DNA of 64,000 nt from Plasmopara viticola (taxonomy: Eukaryota > Oomycota > Peronosporomycetes > Peronosporales > Peronosporaceae). The position numbers and the translations under genes are program-made. Positions 23,501 through 35,354 of the stretch are shown here, piece by piece. The stretch lies in NCBI GenBank assembly GCA_001695595.3, contig MBPM02000044.1:1-64000 (forward strand), read 5' to 3'. The notes beneath the pieces are model-generated. The model did no database searches. It was not told the origin of the DNA and saw nothing but the letters and a program-made list of their open reading frames with translations. Numbering within the stretch: the stretch's first letter is position 1; every line of letters starts with the position of its first letter.

Positions 23501-26500
23501 GCCTCTACGTTCATTCAGCACTTCTTAGACGTTCTGGCTTAAGAATTTAGATTTAACGTTGATTTAAAAGATGCATAACTTCTTTAGGCTTAATTTTATT
23601 GTCAAGCTCCAGCAATTTTTAGGATTCTGAAATTCTCCAGACAACATGCTTTCTCCAATTCCCGGGGATGCTGGAATCAAATTTCGGTTGGGGCTCTCGT
23701 AATAATTTATATGAACCTTAAAGCTTTTAATAGATCATTCTTCGCCACAATTCTGGAACAATTACTATTGCTAGAAAGCCAACTTGCATCAAGCGTCACT
23801 CATTTTACACTCGCTTCGTAGTTTTAAACTCTCACGAGATGAAAGTTTAGCTCTTCATCTCGTTATTTCACACCTATTTATGCTCATACCAGAAACTTAA
23901 GTTAATTTTTTTTAACTTTTCACAGATTTCTAATACTCCCAGTTTCTTTTTTCTTGATTATATTGCTCGCAGAGTTGGTGAATCTTTTATCTAGCTTCAT
24001 CCGCATGATCAGATTTTCCTATTTGCAAGGATTAATCAATATATTGATCGCAACCCGCAGCCAATCCGCATGCCCTGCTTTCTTTTATTTTTCAATGAGG
24101 GTCAACCCCACCAAGAATATCTACCGCTTACTTTCCATTCGACTAAAAAGCCTTGCCATGCCTCAATCCTCTTTCGATCAAGATCTGTTAGCATGTATCC
24201 CCAACTCGGACCTTACTCATCCTCCTTCTTTATTCATTATAGCTGTCTTAAATTTGCATTAATTGCGGCTAAATCTTGTACGACACAAGAGCTTACGTCA
24301 GCGATCCGCTTTATCATAGATGAGTCGACATTTATATTTGTTCTTAGCCTCTTTTGAGTATCCGATCGCTTTTCTTAATGGTAAGCGTTACATATGGGCG
24401 ACCTAGACAGATTTTACCAGCTTGATCTTGGACACATGTAAGTCGAATGATGATGTTTCGTCTCTTCGGTCTCCAGTCGAGCCGCATGCTGGTCCACCAT
24501 TTTTCACCCGGAGAGATTCTTGTCATATGCGAGCTAGTCATGGGAATCGCCTTCCCCGACGTGATCACAAACACCTTAGCCCGATTACTTGTCCAACGAC
24601 ATAAGATCATAGATTATTTTTGTACTGCTCGAAATTTGTTAGCTTGCTGGAATACCTAACTCACTTGATCACAAGCGTAGTGGTACTGCCGTAAAGTTTG
24701 TTATCGCCACTTGCAAAACTCAAAACCTCACCGCCGATTGCTTCGGAGTGATAACGTCGCTTCATGTATCGAATAAAATGCAGTTTTCATCCCGAGTTCA
24801 ACCTTGTACCGTATAAGAGTGGATGCCAAATGTTCCAATGTCCCGTGTTTTAATCTTGCGGATTTTCATCTGTAGCATACATTTTTGATGATGGAACCGA
24901 ACGTGCACCGACTATTTGTAGTTTGAAATTGATACGCCACCGCAGCACGCTGACTTTTCCCCAGTACGCAACTAAATGCTAAAAAAATTGACGTGAAACT
25001 GCCTCTGTCGGATCACTCCACTGACTTTAAAGCGATGAATCACATCTATCTCAAATCGGTTAATGATTGTGTAGGAGGTTCTCAATAGCTACTACATACC
25101 CTGTAAACTCGATCATCTTATATCGAGAGTTTTATGTTAACCCCTACAAGATCACGAAAGAGACAATATACGGCTCATCGCGATGTACTGGTAAGGATAA
25201 GCTTTTTGTACATTACTATCTGGCAAATTTAATAGAAGATTTAAATGCCCCATTCCTATTGCACAGTCCACGCATTTACTCGCACAGACATAGCGAGTGA
25301 GCATGCGCATTTGTCCACTATTACCTTTGCTCGAGTCGTTGTGGTCCTCTACCCAAACTCGTACATAATGAGGCTATAAATTTTCGGTCATACCATTTTT
25401 AAAGTCAGGTCGCGCCCACTATTAGACCTCTCCGCCTGTAGACAATAGGCAAAAAATCCTGTTCTCATGGACATAGTAGGCCTCAAATTACGTTCAAGCT
25501 TTAATTGCACCGAATCTGACCAGACACCGCTATTATTTTCCGTTCAGCTTGACTCGGAGTGCTTAATTCACTCTGATTTGATGTATCATGTCTGGCTGTG
25601 GTGCCTTTGGAAAGTGTTTTGACGAGACTACAATCATGACTTAGCAGCCATGCTTGCGTCCCAGCCGTTATTTTGATACCAGGTGCTCTGGTTGCCGATT
25701 ACGCATAATTAGGTCCACATGATTCTTTTCCGAAGACAGTGTCGATTTCTGCTTGCTAATGTATTACTAAAATCACAAACCAGCGCTCTGTCTTCACTTC
25801 ATTTTGACACGAAGATCTTTCTTTGTATTGGCCAATCTCTTAGCTGATCTACATCCACGGAAAGGCATTGGACCCAGGCCTAATGCTTAACCTACCCACG
25901 TGTCTGCCCGATCACTAGACCTGGGTTGCCACAAACAATCAGATGTTCATTGTTCATATTCGCCAGCAGATCATATGTTGCTGCAGACCGTGACACTTCG
26001 CCTTATTTACCATTTAATCGATTCGGTACTATAGTTTCGCATTTTTAATAACACGCGTTCTGTCTGCATGTTAGTCTTCTTTGCAACTGAAAGCCTAGGT
26101 AGTTTTCATATGGTATTGCTGCGCGCACTACCTCCACGCCAGTGAATACATCAAAGCTTATCACTTTCAGCTCTTTGCAAAATTGAGGCGTAACTGGGGT
26201 CCCGACAATTTGCCTGCGGACTTCGTTGGCAAAGATGGAAACTGCATTTATTTGAGAAGTGATACTTGCTGATATTGTCCCAAGAACCCATCTCTTGCAT
26301 CTAGCGCATTTTAAGAGAAGATAGTCACCATTGCAAAATTAAGTATGAGTGAAAGTAATGACTACGATAACACAAAAGTAGCCCTGCTGCTTACTATGCA
26401 TTGCAGGTCAGAATCTTGGAACAGCCAACCTTACCCGATCAGTAACTTGATGAATGAAGACCAACATCGTAGAACATACAAGAAAAAGCCAGGACCTCCT

Positions 26501-28567
26501 TCTCTGGATCAACTTGTTTGGTTTCAGTGTACGACTGGCGTGCATTAGCGCGCCGGATTTAGTATGCTAAACGACATATGAGCACGGACTCAACAATCAT
26601 TATGCCCGATTCAATCTTATCAATATGTGACCAATTCGTGAAAATTCTCTTTGCATTATTCATATGGAAAGGACGCTGAAGCCGTACTTGTCTTGATGAC
26701 TCTGTCTAAGTAGTTTGGACGGCAAAATATGCCTGCATTGAAGGAAACGCTCGAGGAGACGCCGGGTCAATCAGCATGACCAAATTTTCTGACTTAACTG
26801 CCAACTCGTCCTCGATCATCGAGAATTCCACGTGCCAGCTTATTTGAGCGTAGCTAACAAAGCATCTAGATAAAGACACAATAAGGTCATGCGTGCTGAA
26901 GCGTTTCAGAGCAATCCCAGCTTCCTCAATCAATCACAACAAAGCCTATTCATTTGTAATTCTTTTCACAGTGGCCATTGCTCATGTAAAAGTAATAAGT
27001 CCCGTCAAATACTTTGCATGATTAAAAGCAGGATCTTAATACCCCGCCTCTCATTTAGCATTCTTTTGAGCTCTTTTTTGTGATAAGCGTATTCCGTTAG
27101 ATCGTCCGACCACGTTGTATTGCTTTTGCCTCTATCTCCTGTAATTCCCTTTAATCAAATAATTAGATTTTGCTTAGGCTTTCACCCTCCCTTCTGATGC
27201 CATAATTATAGTGTGGGCATGCTGGTGAGGCGACAATCGAGGTTTTTTTTTTGGCCTCCAGCTTAGATTGCTACTACAGTTTGCACCGAGTTCCACGGTG
27301 CCTTCATCATCTTTTGAGTTGAAGGGAATAAGATTTAAAGAAAATGAAAGAAGGACATCGTTTAAATGGTTTCGGTCAGCAAAGCCGCCCTTTCTGCTCT
27401 GCAAAATAGTATTTCTTCTTCATTTAGGGTCGTCGTCGATAATTCTGCTTCCATGAGGCCCCCAGTGATCCGATCACGCGTCCTACTGTGGAGGAGTGGC
27501 TTTGTCAGAGCTTTCATGAAAGCAATGCGTGCCCAATGATAGTTTCTTTAGTATAACGCGACACTGTAATTACCAAATACATTCCTCACTGCTGACTAGA
27601 GGAGGAATAACTTCAATATTAGAGGAGTTGTTAAGGGTATTCTCTAGTGTATCCGTCCACGGAGCTCGTTTTACGATTCTGGCAGGTGATCCGCCTTCCA
27701 AGGGTCGCATAGTGGAAAAATTTTCGGACGGCGCGGTAAGGACGCAGCCGAATAGGTCAGCTATTGCGGCGAATGTCTCATCTTTGAATCTTGCGTTGGA
27801 ACCTTTCCCTCTTGATAACTGACTGATTACTTTATTAGGTGGAGTTGTTTGTAAGCTATTACATCGTCCGGCGAAGTTTTTCTTTAAACCGATCTATGTG
27901 GACTAAAAAACACTTTCTGTCACTAAAATGCCGGCTTTGTGGGTAGAAAGAATCTCTGTTTAAGTCTTTCTATCGTAAGTCCTCCACTAACACGATGTTC
28001 TTTGTAAAGACGCTGGTCATCTTTAATGCAAATCGAGTTTGTATGGCTGATGATATAATGCAAGATGAGACCGAGTAAATGAAATGCGTAAACAGTTATC
28101 TTTCGGAGTGTACTGTGACGTCATTCCGCTCCCATGTGTAATTACAGTGTTGTGATACCGAGTCCTTTTAAAAAATCAAAGAACGTGAGAGTTGGAGCCA
28201 TAACTGACGCTTACCATACACAAGCCTCTTAAGAAAATAAGCAGACACAGGAAAAGATGACCATTTGGAAGCATACAAGGACAATCAGTGCCCGAGTCTG
28301 ACTTTTTTAGTTGATATGACTGTGACTCTATTGGTCATAAATAAGATCAAATTGAGGAGCAATCGATAGTATTATTGGATCACTCAATGTAATACTTGTG
28401 AAAGTTTTCTTTACATTCCGATGACGCGTTGCGTTTCGGAAAATCTCGAAACCCTCCAATAATTGTATGAATTGCCTTGAAATACTAAGCCAATGTACTC
28501 CTAGCCTACTCGTTGTATATTGCGTAGTGTAAAAGAGGAAAATCTAAATTCATATAGGCGACAGCCC
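20571..28567. other. Eight-kilobase gene desert
   Basis: AT-rich sequence with no gene that I can support. Some short frames look compositionally like decayed protein: 22876-23100 minus (TEAERHFTLGVKLICTKLC), 26706-26933 minus (IEEAGIALKRFSTHDLIVSL) and 27529-27822 plus (GGITSILEELLRVFSSVSVH). They lack motifs, partners or start context. A 23-nt hairpin with AP-1-like TGASTCA boxes lies at 22298-22331. The tract most likely consists of old transposon debris and the 3' flank of DIS3. Confidence 0.5.
22298..22331. repeat. Small palindrome with three TGASTCA heptamers
   Basis: Perfect 10-bp arms (TGAGTCACCA and its complement) around a 3-nt loop occupy 22298-22320. A third heptamer TGACTCA follows at 22325-22331. 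TGASTCA is the classical GCN4/AP-1 bZIP target, but no gene lies near, so regulatory use is speculative. Confidence 0.35.
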
Positions 28568-31500
28568 TTACGCAGCTACCTTGCGTTTCTTGCGAGCCGC
28601 ACGAAGGTTCGCTTCTGCAGTTTTCTGATCTTCGTTCTCAAGCTTGTCGTCTTCGTCATCGCCTTCGTCCAGCAAGTCCATTTTCAACTCCTGGCGGTTG
28701 CCAAAAGTAAGCGCCACGTACACTTTAACACGGACACGGTCAAAGACTTGCAGTGTGCGCTTGCCTTTTTGTAGCAAAGTCAAAGTGTGATGGTCACCAT
28801 CGTACCGTACCACCTCATCATCATCCTGTTTGCCTTTCTCGCAAAGAAAAATCATGCCTTCAATCCCAAACCGAGGCAACAAGACCCCTACCCCGTTATT
28901 CTTGACTTTCGTAATTACCGCATCTGTGCGGGTAGGGTACTGTTGGAAGTAGAAAACCGTATGAAGTGTCACTGAAGCGCGGCCAGCAAGTTGGGCCGCA
29001 TGGTGTCGTCGATTAAGCTGATCACTAATTTCGTTCAAGTGCGACTTATTTTCAAGATAATGCGGTAACGGTGCGACTCCGATCGCCGCTGCCAGCAGCC
29101 GGTGCACGATTACATCAGCATACCGTCGAATGGGGGACGTAAAGTGAGTGTAAATGGGTGCAGCGAGTCCATAATGATGAAATTCCGATGGCGCTACTTC
29201 ACCCGAGCTGAAGTAACTCGCTGGCATCATACAGCGCGTAGTCATGATGCGCAATAACTTGTTAAAGTACGGATTGTTGGGACCTTTCCTCTTGCCTTTT
29301 TTTTTTTCGTCCAAGTTGGCTGAATCCAAAGAATCTTGCAACTGTCTCGACGTGTCGACATGCAAATCAACCCCTACAGCCTTTGCTTGACTGCACAACA
29401 AGTCGAACTGGCGCTTGGAAGGGGCAGGGTGTCGACGCAACATTGAAAAGGTCGGGAAATGTCGGACAATCTTTTTCGCTACTGTGATATTTGCCAACAA
29501 CATAAATTCTTCTACAAGGGCATTGGTATCGCGTAGCGTATACATTTGAACATCGAGAGGGTTCTGTGTCTCGGTATCCAGCACGAATCTTACTTCAGGT
29601 GACGCAAGTGTCAATGCACCCGCTTCAATCCGTTTCGCACGTAAACGAGTAGCAATGACATTAAGTGTCTTGATGCCACTCCCAAGTACTTGACGCCGTT
29701 CAAAGTCATCCTTACTCTCACCTTGTTTCTTCTTTTTGGGCTTTGAATTGTAACCATAAACATCTCCAGCATTTGGATCATCCAATAGCTCTTGTGCTTC
29801 TTGGTACGAAAGCGAGGCCACGGAACGAATCAGACTCTTGCAAAATTGCACGTCGACAACCTCCACGTCATTTGCACCTAAAAGTTTTAGTTCCCACAAG
29901 ACACTGAAGGCAAAGTGATCTTCAGTAGACGTAAGCGAACAAAGTTTCGTTGTCAATAAACCGGGCAACATATCGAGACGACGGTCCACAAGATACGTTG
30001 AAGTGCCACGATCTGCTGCTTCTTCGTCCAATGCACTACCAGGGGCAACAAAGTGCGTGACATCGGCAATGTGCACACCGACTTGCAAGTGGCCATTTGG
30101 CAACAACTTTGCGTGCAAGGCATCGTCGATATCTTTGCAATTTGGTGGATCAATACTGCAAACGGGTAAATCACGCAAATCGCGCCGACCACTTGAATTC
30201 TCAGTCGTAATGTGCCAATCTTCAGGTGGCAGACACCGCATGACCTCGTCACTAAATTGGTCACAAGGAATATCATGCTCGATAAGCAACACGCTTGTCT
30301 CGGTCTCTTTATCGCCAATCACACCCAATGTACGCACGTAATGACCCAATGGGAATTTACTGTACGCAGGCCACGAATCAATTGCCACGAGAATACGCTT
30401 GTCCCAGAGTGCATCCAATTGCCGCGTTTGAATTTTAATCTTCGGAACTTTTCGATCTACGGGTACGACAAGGCACTGACCAGAGAGTTTCAGTGTCGCA
30501 CCGTCACGCGGAGGCTCAACCGAGCCACAAAATTTGCGCCAATTGCGTTCTATGATACCTACTACTCGTCCTGCAGGCTTTGTATCACTTTGAATGAGCG
30601 CTACTTGCTCCAATGACATGGTGGGTTCGGCCACACCAGTTTGTTCCAGCTGTCTATCCTCTATCTCCTCATCCTCTTCACCAATTCCATTCGTAGCAAA
30701 GGCATCCGACGGCTTCTTCCATTGATCCGCTGGCAACAACTGAATTACCACGAGATCGCCATCAATTGCACGGTTAATGTGCTCGCGTCCTTGCAGTAAA
30801 ACAGGAATCTTGACACCATTAGTACCGTGGATCAACACGTGACATTCAAGCCAGTGGTCTCGATTGCATCGAATTGTACCCTTGAAAAACCTCTGCGATT
30901 TCAAACCCGCTAATAACTCATTCGCGCTTAAATGCTCTGGGTACAATTGCTTTCGATGTCGTCCTTTGGTGGTACTGACCCCTTCAAGACTCATGTTCGT
31001 CTCCTCTGCTGCAGACGCAGACAAGAGATCTTGCAACTCTGGGTACTTGGCTGCTAAAGGCTTTACAAACTCGGCAATCGTTGTACCTCCTTTCACGCCA
31101 TGCTTTTCGGCTTGTTTTAAATCGGCATCGTCATTGGCTAAAAACAGGATCTTGACGTCCGTACGGTTGAGTTTCAGCAAATGATCGACGTACCAATTAT
31201 AAGCAGTAGCAACCGCTCGTTCATTGCGTTCTTCTTCGGTCTCTAAAGACGCATCTGGACCAAGCACCTCTGCACTAGTCTCTTTGTACCCTCGAGGTAA
31301 CATCTCTCTCTTCTGAACAAAGCAAGATCGATGATGCTCATTGGCGAAAACTACAAATCGTCGATCTGCGTTCATTAACAAAGCACGAAGACGATTGTAG
31401 ACACCTAAATCTTGGCGTTTAACAAATTCCCACACCGTCTCGAGTACCAAAACGTCCGCAAAGACTTCGTGGTCTTCACGATCGCCTCTAAGAGCTTTTC

Positions 31501-31870
31501 CTGCTTGCTCACCGCTCTTTGTCTTTTTTCTTGCTTTGATACTGAGTTCTAACACGTCCATTTGTAGCAAGACTGTCTTCATGGATGGCAAGAGATACAC
31601 GCCATCACGCGGATTTTCGGCCAAGAGCGTCTTGGTCATGCCCAGTACGTGCGTAGCTGCCGACGCGTCGTCGTCCGCGCTACAGAGAACACATCCGGGT
31701 AGTGAACAGCTCAAATCGTCGCGAAGATAGCGTTCAGCTACTCTGCGTACGACGCGGCCACGGCGCGTGGCCAAGTTTCGCTCGTCAACGCACCAGAGCA
31801 GCGGCTTCTCGACGTCGGTCATTTGGTGGCTGGTGGACCTTTCTCTTAAGTGCGGTAAGTCGGTACTCAA
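28568..31870 (-). CDS. DIS3: Exosome 3'-5' exoribonuclease DIS3/RRP44
   Basis: Catalytic nuclease of the RNA exosome, degrading and processing RNA 3' to 5'. It is intronless, 1100 residues. Domains: an N-terminal Cys motif, C-x4-C-x2-C (CSLPGCVLC, about 55-63); a PIN domain (about 90-270); two cold-shock domains; the RNB domain (about 590-960) with CSIDPPNCKDIDDALH carrying the metal-binding Asp cluster, GVHIADVTHFV and YTHFTSPIRRYADVIVHRLL; an S1 domain; and a basic C-terminus (ARKKRKVAA) that may be a nuclear signal. The exonuclease site looks complete. The PIN site does not: the usual LLPDTN reads LLPSMK, so Asp is Ser96, and other acidic positions are altered. A second in-frame Met at residue 17 (31820-31822) begins the conserved sequence and may be the true start. 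The Cys motif favours DIS3 over DIS3L. Confidence 0.97.
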   Translation of the reverse strand: MSTDLPHLRERSTSHQMTDVEKPLLWCVDERNLATRRGRVVRRVAERYLRDDLSCSLPGCVLCSADDDASAATHVLGMTKTLLAENPRDGVYLLPSMKTVLLQMDVLELSIKARKKTKSGEQAGKALRGDREDHEVFADVLVLETVWEFVKRQDLGVYNRLRALLMNADRRFVVFANEHHRSCFVQKREMLPRGYKETSAEVLGPDASLETEEERNERAVATAYNWYVDHLLKLNRTDVKILFLANDDADLKQAEKHGVKGGTTIAEFVKPLAAKYPELQDLLSASAAEETNMSLEGVSTTKGRHRKQLYPEHLSANELLAGLKSQRFFKGTIRCNRDHWLECHVLIHGTNGVKIPVLLQGREHINRAIDGDLVVIQLLPADQWKKPSDAFATNGIGEEDEEIEDRQLEQTGVAEPTMSLEQVALIQSDTKPAGRVVGIIERNWRKFCGSVEPPRDGATLKLSGQCLVVPVDRKVPKIKIQTRQLDALWDKRILVAIDSWPAYSKFPLGHYVRTLGVIGDKETETSVLLIEHDIPCDQFSDEVMRCLPPEDWHITTENSSGRRDLRDLPVCSIDPPNCKDIDDALHAKLLPNGHLQVGVHIADVTHFVAPGSALDEEAADRGTSTYLVDRRLDMLPGLLTTKLCSLTSTEDHFAFSVLWELKLLGANDVEVVDVQFCKSLIRSVASLSYQEAQELLDDPNAGDVYGYNSKPKKKKQGESKDDFERRQVLGSGIKTLNVIATRLRAKRIEAGALTLASPEVRFVLDTETQNPLDVQMYTLRDTNALVEEFMLLANITVAKKIVRHFPTFSMLRRHPAPSKRQFDLLCSQAKAVGVDLHVDTSRQLQDSLDSANLDEKKKGKRKGPNNPYFNKLLRIMTTRCMMPASYFSSGEVAPSEFHHYGLAAPIYTHFTSPIRRYADVIVHRLLAAAIGVAPLPHYLENKSHLNEISDQLNRRHHAAQLAGRASVTLHTVFYFQQYPTRTDAVITKVKNNGVGVLLPRFGIEGMIFLCEKGKQDDDEVVRYDGDHHTLTLLQKGKRTLQVFDRVRVKVYVALTFGNRQELKMDLLDEGDDEDDKLENEDQKTAEANLRAARKKRKVAA

Positions 31871-34800
31871 ACAATAATTGAATTACTAAATGCTGACATA
31901 CAGCGCATACTTGATACTGCTTTTCACGTCTTCCACAAATTGTCAAAATTTGACACTTTACAAAAATTTAGTAGCATTTAAATTTGATTGGGGCCACTGG
32001 CTTTGATAGACATGCAGCGGGCCGTTACATGCAGTCGAGTGAAAACTGACTTCCCGTCAAAGGAACCTTTAGGAAATGGTTGCTACAATTCATAACTTTT
32101 TAAGTATCAAGTTATTGCACACGTCAATTCCCTTCAGATCGGAAACAGTTTACTGTCGTTCACCGAACGATTGTATATCTTTTCCAAAACCTTCGTGTCA
32201 TATGCTTGGTAGCACTTGTAGTCAATCCTAAGCGTATTCTACTGTATATTTTATCAGTGTGGACTTGATGGCAACTTTTTCTTTTGCCTAGACGAGGTTG
32301 GTGTCTAGAGTGCTTGGAGTCACAACGGCAACGTCTAGTTTACAAAAAGAAGATATCAGACACCTAAACTCACGCTTAGTCTAGGTAAAAAGAAACGGCA
32401 GCCTTGCAGTGAAGCTGGCAATAGTTACTAGAAACTGTTCGGAGAATACGATCTGCTGAGGACAATCGAGACCACGTGGAAAGAGTTGGCATCGATAACT
32501 TATTGTCGAAGAACATTTGCTACCTTACTTTTACATGCAAGAGGAAGCCAGTAAATTAAGCTTCGTTGGCTTCGCGACCATAGAATTTTTTTTTCTTCTT
32601 TTAGCGATAAATTGGGCGAGAGTAAGACATCAATTGATGCAAAAGTACGTAATTTTATGGCTGAGCTAGGAGTAAGCAGCATAACGTGGATGATTATGCT
32701 TTAGAAGGAATGGTGATCGGCCTCTAAACAGACCTTATACTTCTCAAAAGTGTATGGTAAGCTGCTGCTAAGTGTCGGAGCATGTTTTGGCAACGACTGG
32801 GAAGGCACTTTACCATTTACTTTGATATAACCTCTTATGATTTTGGCGGCGCTCAAAAGAGCGGAAATACAATGCGAATAGATTAGTGATTTACGTCCGA
32901 AATGGTAGTTATATACCTAATTTCACCAGTATCTTTTCATGACAACCGAGGTCTCATCGTCGTCTTTTAACAATTCATTCATGCAAGCCGTTCGTTCATC
33001 TCATGCATGGCTTGTCCGTCTTGTCGAACGCTTTGAAGCCGATGCAAACAAATTTTTGCATCCGATGTCAATATTTGTGACGAATTTCAGCAAACGGCGA
33101 ATTCGTTAAGCTTTATGTGTTATGAGCTAGCGCTGTACGATGTGGCAGCAATAAGACGTGCATATACAAGCAGCATCTCTCCAACCCCTTTTTGTGCATA
33201 AAGTGCCTTCTAGGCGACTTTATTCGCAGGATTAGCGTCTTAGTGGCTTCATAAATCAACAATTTTATCGCGGTATGTACTAGGTGACTCATAGTTTTAA
33301 TCAAATCAGCACTTTAGGAAATGATTACTTCGACTTGCTTGATAAAACGAGCTCTTTGGCTTCGTCGACCCATTTACTTTCTGCACATTTTACATAATCT
33401 CGGCATGGAGCGTTAGCTACTAACGCATCCAAATCAAAGTACAATGGGTTAATTTAAACAGCTACAAGTGCTGCTTTTCTCTTGTAATGACCTTCCAGTC
33501 TGTCGTGGCGTTTATAGCGAACTCATTGTACTTCTGCACAGCATACAAAGCAAAAAAACCAAAGTGCCGAGCTGAGAGCACACTACTATTGCAATGTTTT
33601 GCTGACGAGTCGAAGTACTTCGCCGCGGCTACTTTATTGATTAATCATCAATCTTGGGCCGATGCCGTGGTAGTCAGCATGGATAATTACATCTACAGCA
33701 TCCCCATGAACGCCACTGGATGCTTGCTACCAATCAAAGTTGCCATTACAAGCACCTCCATATCTTTATTAAGATCTACACAATATCTCCTTAAAGTGCG
33801 GCGTCCGCCACTCGCAAATGTCGATTTCAATCAACTGTGTTAATCTTTATATTTTGTTGAAAAACGTGCATGATCTGGGAGAATGTGCACAATGCTTAAC
33901 ATGTTGACCAGCTATTTAGCTTAAAAGACGAGCTGATTGGTGCTATCCACCATGAAAGACGTCAGCAGCGCAGCGTTAATATCTTGCACGTGGATACTGT
34001 TTACAACAAAACTGTATTTAGCCACCTTTGGACCAGGGATGACCTCACACTCTTCCATCGCTGGAGCCGCATTCTCACGCCTACCAAATCCTACAGAAGT
34101 CTTGAGTCTCAGCTAAAGATTTCATCTTACAATTGAACGATGTTCGGTATGTTGTGGTAAAATGTTAAGCGAGTATCAACATGGTGAGATGTTTGCATGG
34201 CTGCTATAAGTATTTTATGGACCAATTTGATATTTTTGCGTGTCACAACCTGATCCTATGGATGTATGTCATTCAGGTGCACGACCCAGCTGCCTATATC
34301 GACTGCTCAAACAACACTTTACTAGATTATCATGGCTAAATAGAAAGTTGAGTTAACCCTGAGGCTGAAGAGTAGGACATATTACAATAAATTACGTAAA
34401 TACGCTTTGCGAATAAGACCAGCCGCGATCGATCAATTAGATAGGGATCGAATCGGACATGATGACTGAGCGCACCCCATCGTTTATACTCACCAGGTTT
34501 GTAGCAACGCTGAAACAGGTCAATTGCTTCACAAATGTCATGAAGTTTGCAGAAGTAGATTGTAGCAGGCTTAAGGATTAAATAGAGAAAACGAAGCTTC
34601 ATTGGACCACACAAAAAGCCAATGTACCTGCAGCAGATCTTTTTTTAGGTAAGACAAGTCGTATATAAAGAGTCACGTCGCGCGCAGACTTGTACCACAT
34701 TATAATATCTAAGCAACGTCTTTTGTCTTAGAAGGCAGTTGGATCCCGAGAAGAAATGAGTGTTTACGCAAAGCACAAGTGTTTACAGTAGGCATAGTTT

Positions 34801-35354
34801 TCAGTCTGATCGGTTACGTGCTATTTGATTGGCCATCCTCGGGTGACTTTCTTGTTCTAACCAACTGAGCTTGATGGTACTAACAGCGCCTAGAAGGACG
34901 TTCAAGACGATTGCAATAAATATAGCAAGCACGACTAAGTCAAAAGCCACCAGGAAAGTGAAATCGGGTGAGATTCTTAGCAATCTCACGATTATTGGTG
35001 TAGTTAGTCGGCAGCCCGCGCAGTGTATGATTGAGGCCTCGCAAAATTACTTAAATCACCAAATTACAGAACTCCTTTCGACTTCGAACATCTCCACAAC
35101 GCTTCGTTAGAATTTCAATAAGAACGGACAAATAGCAAACTCGATGTGAAAAGAGCTAATAACTTACTCATCGTAGCCAAAAAGATCTATGTGAGACCAT
35201 CACAAAAATAGAACTTACTTAGTACGTATAGTGTTCCCTTCTTTATAATATATTACGTGTACAATCATTTTGCACCTTATAAGCTTAATCATGTGTAAAA
35301 TGATGGTATAGGTATGATACTAAGTTTTAAAGAATCGCTCGCGCATTCGCCAAT
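31871..35354. other. Intergenic region between divergent genes
   Basis: About 3.5 kb separates the divergently transcribed DIS3 and GTPase genes, and it must hold both promoters. The only longer frame (33487-33843 plus, 118 codons) has an ordinary composition but no recognisable motif. Its central part (LLLQCFADESKYFAAATLLI) could be a relic. I see no repeat structure or RNA gene. Confidence 0.5.

Noticed and set aside
20571..28567. tRNA, rRNA or CRISPR features in the desert.
   Set aside because: No cloverleaf with a T-loop GTTCGA-type box, no rRNA-like block and no regularly spaced identical repeats were seen by eye.
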